Origin: Microbacterium sp. ET2
GTDB lineage: Bacteria; Actinomycetota; Actinomycetes; Actinomycetales; Microbacteriaceae
Assembly: GCF_030347395.1 (NCBI RefSeq)
Contig: NZ_CP128170.1
Location: 3,038,001 to 3,102,000, forward strand
DNA length: 64,000 nt
Direction of reading: 5' to 3'
Numbering within the stretch: position 1 is the first letter of the stretch; the number at the start of each line of letters is the position of its first letter. Of this stretch, positions 49,585 through 59,011 are shown one piece after another. The translations under genes and the position numbers were made by a program. The notes beneath the pieces were generated by a model that ran no database searches, was not told the origin of the DNA, and was given only the letters and a program-made list of their open reading frames with translations.

Positions 49585-50583
49585 TCAGCCGAGGACATCG
49601 ACGGGGCGGATCACGCCGACGTCTCGGCCGCCGCCGGTGACCGACAGCGGAAGCTCGGCGAGTGTCGCGGCGACGTCGGCCGCAGGCAGCGCGCCATGAC
49701 GCTCGAGGAGGCGCAGGGCGACCGCGGTGGCCGCACGCGACGACCCGTCGAGGATCTTCAGCGCGACGGTCGCGCCGCCCGGGGCTGTCATCACCAGCAC
49801 GCCCTCGGCGCCGGTCTTGGCGAAGACGCCGAGGCGCTCGATGGCGACCGTGTCGGGGCGACCGGGCCCTTCGATGGTCCAGGGGTGCTCGCGCACCGTG
49901 CGGACGAGGGTTCCGGCCTGGCGGTGCAGCGCGAACGGCGACCGCTCCGATGACACCCCGATGCGGTGGACGGCCCGGGCGAGACCCAGCAGGGTGACGG
50001 CATGGACCGGAGCCCCGCAGCCGTCGACGGCGGTCGCGGCGACGCGCTCGCCGGTGAGACGTTCGATCACCTCGCGGATGCGGGCCTGCAGCGGATGCTC
50101 GGGCTGGAGGTAGGTCTCCGTGTCCCAGCCGTTCGCGGCGGCGGTCAGGAGCATGGCGGCGTGCTTTCCCGAGCAGTTCATCCGCTCGCGCGTGGGCTCG
50201 CCGCCGGCGCGGACGACAGCGTCACGCGTGGGCTGGTCCGACGGCCAGGCCGGAGGGCAGCCGAGCGCGCGTTCGTCCAGACCGGCACGATCCAGGATGC
50301 CGCGGACGACGGACACATGCCGGTCGGTGCCGGTGTGGCTCGCGGTCGAAAGGCCCAGCTCCTCGCCGGCGAGGTCGGCACCCGCCGTGAGGAGAGCGAG
50401 CGCCTGCAGCGGCTTGAGGCTCGAGCGGGGGAGGATGAGCGCCTCGACGTCGCCGAGCCGTTCGGAGACCACGCCGTCAGCATCCAGAACCACGGCGACG
50501 CCGCTGTGACGGGACTCCACGAATCCGCTGCGTTCGACGACGGCGAGCTCGACGGCCTCTGCGGCGGCGATGGTCTGCGGCAC
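49585..50583 (-). CDS. Asparaginase (L-asparaginase II-like, PF06089 type)
   Basis: 332 residues. Member of the Asparaginase_II family, unrelated in fold to E. coli AnsA/B and closer to beta-lactamase-like hydrolases. Conserved blocks: LPRSSLKPLQALAL, STASHTGTDRHV, NCSGKHAAML, DGCGAPVHAV. Expected to hydrolyse asparagine to aspartate, although activity in this family is poorly studied. GTG start seven bases behind a minus-strand TAGGCT. Divergent from osmC. Confidence 0.9.
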   Translation of the reverse strand: MPQTIAAAEAVELAVVERSGFVESRHSGVAVVLDADGVVSERLGDVEALILPRSSLKPLQALALLTAGADLAGEELGLSTASHTGTDRHVSVVRGILDRAGLDERALGCPPAWPSDQPTRDAVVRAGGEPTRERMNCSGKHAAMLLTAAANGWDTETYLQPEHPLQARIREVIERLTGERVAATAVDGCGAPVHAVTLLGLARAVHRIGVSSERSPFALHRQAGTLVRTVREHPWTIEGPGRPDTVAIERLGVFAKTGAEGVLVMTAPGGATVALKILDGSSRAATAVALRLLERHGALPAADVAATLAELPLSVTGGGRDVGVIRPVDVLG

Positions 50584-50642
50584 GCACGTCAGCCTACCCT
50601 CGACCTCTCAGGCGGCTGGATCCCGCATGGGAGACTGAGGTC

Positions 50643-51125
50643 ATGTGGGGTGAGCATCGATACGCGCTGCGCGCGACGTGGACGGGTAACCGGGGGAACG
50701 GCACGAGCGGGTACCGGGACTACGACCGCTCGGTCACCATCGAGATCGACGGCAAGCCCACACTGCTCGCCTCGGCTGACAAGCCGTTCCGGGGAGACCC
50801 GGCGCGATGGAACCCCGAAGACCTCCTCCTCGCGGCGCTCAGCGAGTGCCACCTGCTGTCGTACCTCCACGCGTGCGTCATGACCGGAGTCGTCGTGGTC
50901 GGCTACGACGACGAGGCGACCGGTCTCATGGTCGAGGACGGCGCGGGGAGCGGCGCATTCCGCGAGGTGGTGCTGCACCCGCGTGTCGCGGTCGCTTCAG
51001 AGGAGATGAGGGATGCCGCCATCGCCGCGCATGATAAGGCCCATGCCCTGTGCTTCATCGCCAACTCGGTCAACTTTCCGGTGCGCCATGAGCCGACCAT
51101 CCTGGTGGCTGACGCGTCGGAGTGA
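50643..51125 (+). CDS. OsmC family protein
   Basis: 160 residues of the OsmC/Ohr fold, which reduces organic hydroperoxides with two cysteines. Here Cys stands in ALSECHLLSYLHACVM and in KAHALCFIANSVNFPV; the second matches the Ohr/OsmC position at the end, the first is the usual catalytic site. Fatty-acid-like chain preference cannot be read. ATG six bases behind GAGACT, hence a short or no leader. Cytosolic. Confidence 0.9.
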   Translation: MWGEHRYALRATWTGNRGNGTSGYRDYDRSVTIEIDGKPTLLASADKPFRGDPARWNPEDLLLAALSECHLLSYLHACVMTGVVVVGYDDEATGLMVEDGAGSGAFREVVLHPRVAVASEEMRDAAIAAHDKAHALCFIANSVNFPVRHEPTILVADASE

Positions 51126-51153
51126 CGGTCGCGGCGTCGCTCTCACGCTCGGG

Positions 51154-51200
51154 TGGCGCGAGTGGTCGGGTTGCGGCGCCGGATGCGACCATCTGCGCCA
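51154..51200. terminator. Imperfect hairpin between convergent osmC-family and plsC genes
   Basis: TGGCGC...TGGTCG (51154-51168) pairs with CGACCA...GCGCCA (51186-51200) with three central mismatches and a 17-base loop, in the 95-base gap between two convergent stops. Confidence 0.35.
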
Positions 51201-51220
51201 CCTCCGCCCCGCGCGACGAT

Positions 51221-51997
51221 CTACAGGCGCTCGTGCGGAAGCACCTGTTTGATGCGCTCGATGGGGTTCTGCGCGGGAACCTCGTTGTACACACCGGCGA
51301 GCTCCTGCTCGCTGAGGGCGTGGATCCCCGCCATGATCTCGTCGGTCGCCCCTCGGCGCGCGCGCCCCGAGGAGGCCGCGCCGTGGTGCGAGAGGTCCAG
51401 CGGCGTTCCGAACCGGACGGTGATGCGCTCGGAGAACGACGGGCGTTTCGCCCCCACCGGCATCACGCGGTCGGTCCCGATGAGTCCCACCGGCACCACG
51501 GGGGCGCCGGTCTCCAGCGCGAGGAAGGCGACGCCGGTGCGGCCCTTGTAGAGCCGTCCGTCCAGCGAGCGCGTGCCCTCGGGATAAAGCGCCACCGCGC
51601 GCCCCTCCGCCAGCAGCCGGCGCTGCTGCTCGAGGGCGTCGAGCGCTGCCTGACCCGCCCCGCGCTGAACGGGGATGGCGCCGATCGCGCGGAAGAACTC
51701 CCGCGACATCCAGCCCTTCATCCCCGTGCCCTCGAAGTAGCTGGACTTGGCGAGGAAGTGCACCGGGCGGGGCGCGGCGACCGGGATGGCGATGGAGTCG
51801 ATGAACGACAGGTGGTTGCTGGCGAAGATCACAGGGCCCTGGCGTGGAACGTTGCCCTTGCCCTCGACCCTCGGACGGTAGATGAGTCGCCCCAGCGGCG
51901 CGATCACCATCCGCCCCAGCGCATAAGTGATGCCGATCGATTGCGAGGACGCGTCGGTGGCCCCCGGGGGGAGATCGCTGGCTGCCTCGGACGTCAC
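51221..51997 (-). CDS. plsC: 1-acyl-sn-glycerol-3-phosphate acyltransferase family protein
   Basis: 258 residues. Adds an acyl chain to lysophosphatidate in membrane phospholipid synthesis. The HX4D motif is NHLSFID near residue 61, the second block YPEGTRSLDG near 143 binds glycerol phosphate, and APVVPVGLIG follows. A hydrophobic N-terminal segment anchors it to the inner membrane face. GTG start six bases behind a minus-strand TACCCT. Several paralogues are usual in actinobacteria, so the exact lipid step is not certain. Confidence 0.88.
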   Translation of the reverse strand: MTSEAASDLPPGATDASSQSIGITYALGRMVIAPLGRLIYRPRVEGKGNVPRQGPVIFASNHLSFIDSIAIPVAAPRPVHFLAKSSYFEGTGMKGWMSREFFRAIGAIPVQRGAGQAALDALEQQRRLLAEGRAVALYPEGTRSLDGRLYKGRTGVAFLALETGAPVVPVGLIGTDRVMPVGAKRPSFSERITVRFGTPLDLSHHGAASSGRARRGATDEIMAGIHALSEQELAGVYNEVPAQNPIERIKQVLPHERL

Positions 51998-52145
51998 CAG
52001 ACGAGGGTACTCTCGCTCCTATTCCGTCGTCGGCATCCCCGCCATCCGACCCCACGCGCGCCGGCCTTCGCGGCCTCTCAGCCCAGACAGAGGAAAGGTA
52101 GGCCAGGATGGGGAGGTCCTCCCGTCCCTCGACCCTGAGGTTTTT

Positions 52146-53096
52146 GTGCGTATTCGACCGCTCGCCGCTCTGTCCGTCGCCGCCGTATCGGTCTTGATGT
52201 TGACGTCGTGCTCCGGCGCCGCGCCCGACGCGACCGAGTCGCCGTCGGCCCAGGTCGCCGATCTGTGCGATTCGGTCGCCCCGTCGGGCGACGCGTCCGA
52301 AGCGGTCACGGTCGAGGGCGAGCCCGGCGCCGCATCTCAGGCGGTCTTCACCGCGCCGCTGGAGATCTCCGAGCTGCAGAGCACCGTCGTCACCGAGGGG
52401 GAGGGCGACGCGGTCGAGGCCGGTGAGCTCGTCAACATCGCCTTCACCGCCTTCAGCGCCGAGACCGGCGAAGAGCTGGGATCGCTCAACTACGAGCCCG
52501 GCCAGTTCCTGCCGCAGCAGATCTCCGCAGACAACCCCATCGGCCAGGTCCTGGGGTGCGCGACGCCCGGCACGCGCGTCGTCGCCACCTTCCCCGCGAC
52601 CGAGACCAACGGCGGCGAGGTCTACGTCTTCGACTTCCTCGAGACCGTCCCCGATGCGGCGTGGGGCACTGAGCAGCCCGCGCCCGAGGGGCTTCCCGAG
52701 GTGGACCTGGCGGATGACGGCGAGCCGACCATCACGGTTCCCGACACCGACGCTCCCACCGAGGTGGAGCTTGCGACGCTGAAGCAGGGCGATGGCGAGA
52801 CCGTCGCGCCCGGTGACACCGTGCTGGTGCAGTACACCGGCGTGAAGTGGTCGGACAACGAGATTTTCGACTCCAGCTGGGAGGCCGGGACCCCCACGTC
52901 GTTCCAGACCACCGGTGTGGTCGACGGATTCCGTCAGGCACTGGAGGGTCAGACCGTCGGTTCGCAGGTGCTCGTGGTGATCCCGCCGGAGTTCGGCTAC
53001 GGCGCCGTGGAGGGCAACGAGCTGCAGGAGGAGACCCTGGTCTTCGTCGTCGACATCCTCGGCGTCCAGCACGCCGTACCCACGACCGCACCCTGA
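52146..53096 (+). CDS. FKBP-type peptidyl-prolyl isomerase, lipoprotein
   Basis: 316 residues. Signal peptide with lipobox LTSC (Cys near residue 22), so it is lipid-anchored outside the membrane. It has two FKBP-like domains: a first, degenerate one (about 55-170) and a C-terminal canonical one with VLVQYTGVKWSDNEIFDSSW and VVIPPEFGYG. It would speed prolyl isomerisation during folding of exported proteins. The GTG at 52146 has TGAGG upstream, and the signal peptide supports this start over a longer frame. Short spacing to dxr, which has its own -10 box. Confidence 0.92.
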   Translation: MRIRPLAALSVAAVSVLMLTSCSGAAPDATESPSAQVADLCDSVAPSGDASEAVTVEGEPGAASQAVFTAPLEISELQSTVVTEGEGDAVEAGELVNIAFTAFSAETGEELGSLNYEPGQFLPQQISADNPIGQVLGCATPGTRVVATFPATETNGGEVYVFDFLETVPDAAWGTEQPAPEGLPEVDLADDGEPTITVPDTDAPTEVELATLKQGDGETVAPGDTVLVQYTGVKWSDNEIFDSSWEAGTPTSFQTTGVVDGFRQALEGQTVGSQVLVVIPPEFGYGAVEGNELQEETLVFVVDILGVQHAVPTTAP

Positions 53097-53122
53097 CGCC
53101 GCCGGCGCGCTGGGAGCGCGGA

Positions 53123-53128
53123 TAGGCT
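53123..53128 (+). promoter_or_regulatory. -10 box of the dxr promoter
   Basis: TAGGCT six bases before the dxr ATG at 53135, the same box and spacing as at ispG. Confidence 0.5.
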
Positions 53129-53134
53129 GACCGG

Positions 53135-54223
53135 ATGCGGCGCATCCTCGTCCTCGGCTCCACCGGCTCCATCGGCACGCAGGCCCTCGAGGTCATCGCA
53201 GCCAATCCCGATCGCTTCGAGGTGGCCGGTCTCGCGACGGGACGTCGGCATGATCTGATGACCGTGCAGGCCGAGCAGTTCGGAGTCGCCGAGAGCGCGT
53301 GCGCGCTCGGCGCGGTCGAGGCGGAGCAGCTCGTCCGCGACGTCGAGGCCGATGTCGTGCTCAACGGAATCACCGGTTCCGTGGGGCTCGGCCCCACCCT
53401 CGCCGCACTCGAGACCGGCCGCACATTGGCGTTGGCGAACAAGGAGTCGCTGATCGTGGGCGGGGAGCTGGTGACCGCCCTCGCCGCGCCGGGGCAGATC
53501 GTCCCCGTCGACTCCGAGCACTCCGCGATCGCCCAGGCGCTGCGCGCCGGTACGCACGACGAGGTGCGTCGCCTGGTGCTCACCGCGTCGGGCGGACCTT
53601 TCCGCGGGCGCTCACGGTCAGAGCTCGCCGAGGTCACTCCTGCACAGGCACTGGCCCACCCGACGTGGGACATGGGCCGGGTCGTGACGACGAACTCCGC
53701 CACGTTGGTGAACAAAGGCCTCGAGGTCATCGAGGCGCACCTGCTGTTCGGCGTGCCCTATGACGCGATCGACGTCGTCGTGCACCCGCAGTCGGTCGTG
53801 CATTCCATGGTGGAGTTCGTCGACGGGTCGACGATCGCGCAGGCGTCACCGCCCGACATGCGACTTCCCATCTCCCTGGGCCTGGACTGGCCGCAGCGCG
53901 TGGCCGGTGTCGGCGTGCCGATCGACTGGACCGGTGCGACGCGGTGGGACTTCGAGCCGCTCGATGAGGACGCCTTCCCCGCGGTGCGCCTGGCCAAACA
54001 CGTCGGAGAAGCCGGCGCGACCTACCCAGCCGTGTTCAACGCGGCGAACGAGCAGGCGGTCGACGCGTTCCACGAGGGGCGTCTGCGGTTCCTCGACATC
54101 GTCGACCTGGTCGCCGACGTGGTCGACCGACACGAGGCCCCCGCCGCTCTCACCCGCGCATCGCTCGCGGACGCCGAGAGCTGGGCGAGACGCGTCGCCG
54201 ACGAGCTGATCGACGCTCGCTGA
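53135..54223 (+). CDS. dxr: 1-deoxy-D-xylulose 5-phosphate reductoisomerase
   Basis: 362 residues. Second enzyme of the non-mevalonate (MEP) isoprenoid pathway, the fosmidomycin target; makes MEP with NADPH. NADPH motif [12 protein letters not shown] at 6-17, metal/substrate residues in [45 protein letters not shown] and the C-terminal [15 protein letters not shown]. In many actinobacteria dxr is followed by the site-2 protease gene and ispG; here they are 4.8 kb and 8.3 kb away. Confidence 0.96.
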   Translation: MRRILVLGSTGSIGTQALEVIAANPDRFEVAGLATGRRHDLMTVQAEQFGVAESACALGAVEAEQLVRDVEADVVLNGITGSVGLGPTLAALETGRTLALANKESLIVGGELVTALAAPGQIVPVDSEHSAIAQALRAGTHDEVRRLVLTASGGPFRGRSRSELAEVTPAQALAHPTWDMGRVVTTNSATLVNKGLEVIEAHLLFGVPYDAIDVVVHPQSVVHSMVEFVDGSTIAQASPPDMRLPISLGLDWPQRVAGVGVPIDWTGATRWDFEPLDEDAFPAVRLAKHVGEAGATYPAVFNAANEQAVDAFHEGRLRFLDIVDLVADVVDRHEAPAALTRASLADAESWARRVADELIDAR

Positions 54224-54245
54224 GGTCGCTCTCCTGTGCCGGCTC

Positions 54246-55901
54246 TCAGGCCGGGCGAAGGGGATCGGATGACGGTGTGCCGTCGTCCGGGTAGGGCACC
54301 GGCCAGCGCGGCTCGGGCACCGGCCATCCGCGGGCGGCGAGAGCCCGCCGGGCGAGCTCACGCGCGGAATAGGGGGTGCGCACACCCCGGATGTCGCGGT
54401 AATCCTGGTGCCCCGGGCCGGCCCACAGGATGGCGTCACCCTCTCCGACCAGCGCGACGGCCTCGCGGATGGCCCGCTCAGGAGGAGAGTACTCGTGTAT
54501 CTCGGCATCGGGCTTCGCGCGTCGCGCCCCCGCGATGAGGGTGGCCCGGATCGAATCGGGGTCCTCGTACCGCGGGTGGTGGTCGGTGATGACGAGGATG
54601 TCACTGCCTTCGGCGGCAGTGCGTCCCATGTCCAGCCGCTTCGTGGCGTCGCGATCGCCGTCCGCGCCGACGAGCATCAGGACGCGACCGGGCGTGACAT
54701 GCCGCACTGCGGCGAGGGTCTTCTCGAAGGCGTCGGGGGAGTGGCCGAAGTCCACGAAGACCGCCGGCCCGCGCTCGCCCGAGACGAGTTCCGTGCGTCC
54801 GGGCAGATATGCCCGTATCCCGCCGTCGCGGGTGAATGCCGAGACCAGGTCGTCCCATGCGTAGCCGCCCTCGAGGAGCATGACGATGGCAAGACCGGCG
54901 TTGGCGGCCATGTGCTGGCCGATGACCGGGACGACGGTCTCCAGCATCCGTCCGTCTTTCGACGCCAGCCGGAACCGGGTGCCCTGCTGGCGATCCTCGA
55001 CGATCTCGACGACCCAGTCGGCCCGCGCCGCGGCCTCGGGGTCGACGGCGATCGCGGGGGTCCCGATCGTCAGTGTCGGCACCTCCGATCGCGCGACGGC
55101 GTCCGCACCGGCGGCGGAATCGAGGGAGATCACGGCGCGCCGCGCGCGCTCGGCGGTGAAGAGCGGCAGCTTCGCCTCGAGGTACTCGGCCATGTCGGCG
55201 TAGTCGTCGAGGTGGTCGTGGCTGAGGTTGGTGAACCCTGCGACATCGAAGACGATGCCGTCGACGCGGCGGCGGCTGAGCGCCTGCGCGCTCACCTCGA
55301 CCGCCACGGCCTGCACGCCCCGTTCGCGCATGAGCGCCAGCAGCGCGTGCATCTCGTAGGCCTCGGGGGTGGTCAGGCGTGAGACCACCACCTGCCCGGC
55401 GATGTGCCGCTCGGCCGTCGAGGACAACCCCGTGACGACGCCGAGCTGATCGAGCATCCCTTCCAGGAGGTGGGACACGCTCGTCTTGCCGTTCGTGCCG
55501 GTGGTGCCGAACAGCAACGGCAGGTGGTCGTCGCGCCCGGTGCCGTAGACCCACGCCGAGATGGCGCCGAGATGGGCGCGTGGGTCGTCGACGACGAGGA
55601 CGGGGAGACCGGATGCCGCAGCGAGAGCTTCACCGGATTCATCGGTGATCACGGCCACGGCACCGCGTTCTGCGGCATCACCGGCGAATTCTGCGCCGTG
55701 GCGATTCACCCCGCGGACGGCGACGAAGACATCGCCCGGTCGCAGGTCCGCGGTGGCCAGGGTCACTCCCGTGAGGGTCAGCTCACCGGGGTCGCCGCTG
55801 ACACGTCGGGCGAAGCGATCGGCGAGATCACCCACGCGGTGCACGGGCGGGTGGTCCGGCCGAAGCACGGGGGGCAGGTGGGGAGCGTCATCCGTCGGCA
55901 T
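54246..55901 (-). CDS. murE: MurE-type Mur ligase (UDP-MurNAc-tripeptide synthetase family)
   Basis: 551 residues with the three Mur ligase domains. ATP loop GTTGTNGKTS at 132-141, the carbamylated-Lys region AVISLDS, and a C-terminal domain. MurE adds the third amino acid to UDP-MurNAc-L-Ala-D-Glu. The specificity motif, DNPR in meso-DAP enzymes, reads DHHPR near residue 437, and the usual EVSSH reads EVSAQALSRRRV, so the third amino acid (lysine, ornithine or other) is uncertain. It stands alone, without murF or ftsW next to it, and may be a second copy. GGAGG precedes the ATG. On the opposite strand to dxr. Confidence 0.85.
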   Translation of the reverse strand: MPTDDAPHLPPVLRPDHPPVHRVGDLADRFARRVSGDPGELTLTGVTLATADLRPGDVFVAVRGVNRHGAEFAGDAAERGAVAVITDESGEALAAASGLPVLVVDDPRAHLGAISAWVYGTGRDDHLPLLFGTTGTNGKTSVSHLLEGMLDQLGVVTGLSSTAERHIAGQVVVSRLTTPEAYEMHALLALMRERGVQAVAVEVSAQALSRRRVDGIVFDVAGFTNLSHDHLDDYADMAEYLEAKLPLFTAERARRAVISLDSAAGADAVARSEVPTLTIGTPAIAVDPEAAARADWVVEIVEDRQQGTRFRLASKDGRMLETVVPVIGQHMAANAGLAIVMLLEGGYAWDDLVSAFTRDGGIRAYLPGRTELVSGERGPAVFVDFGHSPDAFEKTLAAVRHVTPGRVLMLVGADGDRDATKRLDMGRTAAEGSDILVITDHHPRYEDPDSIRATLIAGARRAKPDAEIHEYSPPERAIREAVALVGEGDAILWAGPGHQDYRDIRGVRTPYSARELARRALAARGWPVPEPRWPVPYPDDGTPSSDPLRPA

Positions 55902-55949
55902 GGCGCCTCCATCCTCTCACCCGGCTTCGGCCGAACTGCGACCTGCGGC

Positions 55950-56654
55950 TCAGGCCCGTGCGCGTCGGCGCCAGATCGCCACGACGAGGGTCGCGACGCC
56001 GGTCGCGAGGCTTGCGGCGGCGAGGCCACGAGCGACGGGATCATCCACGCCGGCGGACTCCGCCGCCGTGGTGGACGACGGGGTGTCCGACTCGGAGTCG
56101 CTGTGCGCGTCGCCGTGCCCGTCACTCGCCGTCGCCGCATCGCTCTCGTCGGCGGCGGAGACCAGGACGAGGGGAGCGGGATGCGCGGGCTCCTCGTCGC
56201 CTGCGTCGGCCACCTCGCTCCATGCGGTCGACCCGGTGACGCATCGCTGCTCGACGGGGAAGGCGACGGAGGTGCCCGCAGAGCCTTCGGCGAAGGTCAC
56301 ATCGAGAGCGACCGTGGCGCGCAGCCCGCTTTCAACGGGCTCATCGGCGGTGAACGTCACGCGGGTCGGAACGCCGTCCGCACCCAGGTCCCGGGCGATC
56401 GTCCACTCACCGGTCGACACCGGTGTCACCGTCGTGACCTCATCGGGGATGTCGACGGCGAGGGCCATGGTGGGAGAGTCCTCACAGCCGTGTGAGAACG
56501 AGAACTGCAGCGTCGTTCGGGTGCCGGCCGGGGCCGTATCGGGGGATACCCCGACGTGCGCCGACGCAGCGAGGGGCATCGCGACAGCGAGCGCGAGGCC
56601 GACGAGGGAGCCGGCTGCCGCGAGGTGCGTGCGGCGGGAAACGGGAGTGGTCAT
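55950..56654 (-). CDS. YcnI family (DUF1775) copper-binding exported protein
   Basis: 234 residues: signal peptide (1-~28), mature N-terminus starting with His in ASA|HVGVSPDTA, DUF1775 domain to about 165, a Ser/Asp/His-rich linker (SDGHGDAHSDSESD) and a C-terminal membrane anchor ending RRRRARA. In B. subtilis YcnI binds Cu(II) with this N-terminal His (monohistidine brace). The signal peptidase site leaves that His free, as required. GAAGGAAG precedes the ATG. Downstream of a membrane protein that may be its partner; no copC/copD homologue is adjacent. Confidence 0.88.
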   Translation of the reverse strand: MTTPVSRRTHLAAAGSLVGLALAVAMPLAASAHVGVSPDTAPAGTRTTLQFSFSHGCEDSPTMALAVDIPDEVTTVTPVSTGEWTIARDLGADGVPTRVTFTADEPVESGLRATVALDVTFAEGSAGTSVAFPVEQRCVTGSTAWSEVADAGDEEPAHPAPLVLVSAADESDAATASDGHGDAHSDSESDTPSSTTAAESAGVDDPVARGLAAASLATGVATLVVAIWRRRARA

Positions 56655-56764
56655 GCGGATTTCTTCCTTCACAGATGGGGTCGACGGCGTGCCGCCGGAA
56701 CCGGCGGGCACGCTCGGATCACCGACGCTCCAACCGGGCGCCGGTGTGCAGGGTCGCTGCGGCC

Positions 56765-57388
56765 TCAGACGGCCGCGACGAGTGCCGGGGGACCCCGGGA
56801 GGAACAGCCCGACGCCGGTCGGGGGCGTACCGTCCATGCCGACCGGTCGATGCCGAGGTGAGGCATCGCGGCGCGAAGCGGGGGCAGCACCGGATGCGTC
56901 CTGCTGAGAAGCCGACGCACTCCGCGGCCGAGGGCGTGCAGCATCTGCTCGCCACGGTGGAGCAGGAGGGCGGTGATGATGGCGGCGAGGGCGTGCGCGC
57001 CGAGCATCGGGGTGTCCGGAACGGTCGAGACGGCGCCTTCCGCGAGGGGGAGCGGCAGGTGATGGAGGTGCCTTGGAGCAGAGGCGGAGCTCGAGGCGGC
57101 GCCCGGCGCGACGAGCGCGAAGGCGACATGGTAGATCGCCTGCGCTGCCGCGACGGTGACAAGTGTCCGCCCGAAGCTCAGCCGGCGGCCGATCAGGAGC
57201 AGGGCGACCGGCGTTGCGAGCACGGTCGCCGCCAGAAGCAGGATGATCGGTGGCGGTCCCTCCGCGGCGAGGGTGTGCGAGGTGCCCGCGATCACCGTCG
57301 CCGTTGTGGCGGCCGCGACGGCTCGGCCGGCGCGAAGGTGTCGGGGGCTCACAGGCGTCCTTCGGAGGAGCAGGATCATGGAGGTCAT
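56765..57388 (-). CDS. Integral membrane protein of unknown function, YcnI neighbour
   Basis: 207 residues with about five transmembrane helices and a His-containing outer loop (ASAPRHLHHLPLPLAEG). I do not recognise a family; the C-terminus SGCSSRGPPAL recurs in proteins encoded beside ycnI-like genes in this family of bacteria as far as I recall. Position upstream of ycnI on the same strand, 110 bases apart, and the His loop suggest a metal or copper role, which is inference. An internal ATG at 57379 would fit better with a TAGCCT -10 box if the mRNA is nearly leaderless. Confidence 0.6.
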   Translation of the reverse strand: MTSMILLLRRTPVSPRHLRAGRAVAAATTATVIAGTSHTLAAEGPPPIILLLAATVLATPVALLLIGRRLSFGRTLVTVAAAQAIYHVAFALVAPGAASSSASAPRHLHHLPLPLAEGAVSTVPDTPMLGAHALAAIITALLLHRGEQMLHALGRGVRRLLSRTHPVLPPLRAAMPHLGIDRSAWTVRPRPASGCSSRGPPALVAAV

Positions 57389-57536
57389 CTCAGGCTACGT
57401 CGTGCGACAAGAGAATTCGTGTCATCGGTCCGCTGTCGACTGCGGCATGGGAACAAAGATTCGCTTGCGGGGCGCATGAAGTCGTTATGAATGTCGGAAC
57501 CCTCTGCGATGATGGGGGTAGGTCATCAGGACGGGG

Positions 57537-58937
57537 ATGTCAGTGGACGCGGACGAGAAGCGGCGGCGGGCGGAGGACAAGCGCGCCGGGGTGTTCGCGG
57601 ATGAGCTGGCGAAGCTGCGGCGGCGTCGGGCGGCGCTGGAGGCGAAGGAGACCCGGCTGCTGGCGGACGCGTACGCGCTGACTCTGGAGCAGCGGTCACG
57701 GATCGGGTCGGCGTCGTCGCGGGAGCGGGACATGCCGCTGCGGTCCATGGCGCTGGAGCTGGGGATGGCGGTGCGGGTCAACGACCGGTCGATGCAATCG
57801 CAGATGCATGACGCGCACGAACTGATCGAGCTGTTCCCGCAGACGATGGAAGCCCTGGTAGAGGGGCGGATCACGCGGGCGCATGCGCAGGTGATACAGG
57901 ACGCCAGCCGGGTCATCGACGACCCGGCCGATCGAGCGGACTACGAACGGATCGTGTTGGTGGAGGCGGAGCGGCAGACGGTGCCGCGGACGAAGAAGTA
58001 CGCCATCCAACGCGCCGCGGTCCTGGACCCGCGGCCACTGCAGGAACGACACGACACCGCGATGCGGGAACGCCGGGTGTGGGTCACCGACCTGGACGAT
58101 GCCATGTCGACGCTGACGATCCTCGGCAAGAACGTCTACATCCACGGGGCCTACCACCGACTGACGGGCCAGGGCACCGAGATCAAAGCCGTGGACCGGG
58201 ACAAGCGGCGCGCACACGCGGCCGCGCAGGCCCGGGCCGAAGCCGACGCCGAAAAGAGCGGTGGAAATGCCGACACCGACACGGCCGCTGAGGCTGACGC
58301 GGCTGAGCCCTGGTTCGACGACCGGCTCCTGGACGAGATCCGCTGCGACCTCGCGCTGGACATGCTCCTCGCCGGGTCCCCGGTGATCGATCCCACCGAC
58401 CCGACCACCGGCGGACTCGGAAAGATCACCGCCGAGGTGCAGATCACGATCCCGATCACCACCCTGACCGGGGTCACGTGCTCGGGCGCGGAACTCAATG
58501 GAGTCACCCCCGTCGATCCGGACACCGCGAGGCGGATGGCGGGGACGACCCGGGTGTGGGATCGGGTGATGACCGACCCGATCAGCGGAGTCGTGACCGC
58601 CGTCGACAGATACCAGCTCCATCCCTCCCAAACCCGGTACCTCAACGCCAGGGATGTGACCTGCCGGACCCCGGGCTGTCGAAGGCCGGCGAAGCTGTGC
58701 CATATCGATCATTCGAAGGACTTCGCCCTCGGCGGACCCAGCTGCAACGACAACCTCTGCAACGAATGCGCCCGACACCACACGTTGAAGCACGCCACGA
58801 ACTGGCATGTCGAACAGCTGCCCGGCGGCATCCTGACCTTCACCAGCCCCGGCGGGAAGACCTACGACAGCCACCCACCCTCACGCGTCACCTTCGTCCC
58901 CACCGACGACGGCCAACTCACCGTCGCGCCCTTCTGA
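57537..58937 (+). CDS. DUF222/HNH endonuclease-type protein (13E12 repeat family)
   Basis: 466 residues. N-terminal helical DUF222 region (to about 200), an Ala/Glu-rich low-complexity linker (about 215-260), and a C-terminal HNH module with CRTPGCRRPAKLCHIDHSKDFALGG ... CNECARHHTLKH, so two Cys pairs bind zinc around His-Asn-His. This family is multi-copy in actinobacteria and often sits at genome insertion points; its role is not settled. The ATG at 57537 has GGACGGGG directly before it; GTG 57543 is an alternative. Flanked by less GC-rich DNA (57400-57490). Confidence 0.9.
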   Translation: MSVDADEKRRRAEDKRAGVFADELAKLRRRRAALEAKETRLLADAYALTLEQRSRIGSASSRERDMPLRSMALELGMAVRVNDRSMQSQMHDAHELIELFPQTMEALVEGRITRAHAQVIQDASRVIDDPADRADYERIVLVEAERQTVPRTKKYAIQRAAVLDPRPLQERHDTAMRERRVWVTDLDDAMSTLTILGKNVYIHGAYHRLTGQGTEIKAVDRDKRRAHAAAQARAEADAEKSGGNADTDTAAEADAAEPWFDDRLLDEIRCDLALDMLLAGSPVIDPTDPTTGGLGKITAEVQITIPITTLTGVTCSGAELNGVTPVDPDTARRMAGTTRVWDRVMTDPISGVVTAVDRYQLHPSQTRYLNARDVTCRTPGCRRPAKLCHIDHSKDFALGGPSCNDNLCNECARHHTLKHATNWHVEQLPGGILTFTSPGGKTYDSHPPSRVTFVPTDDGQLTVAPF

Positions 58938-59011
58938 GCGGCATCTGACGATGGTTGCCCACCCGGCACACCCACGGCGGACTCAAAGAACCCGGGTATA
59001 GCGTGAGTGGC

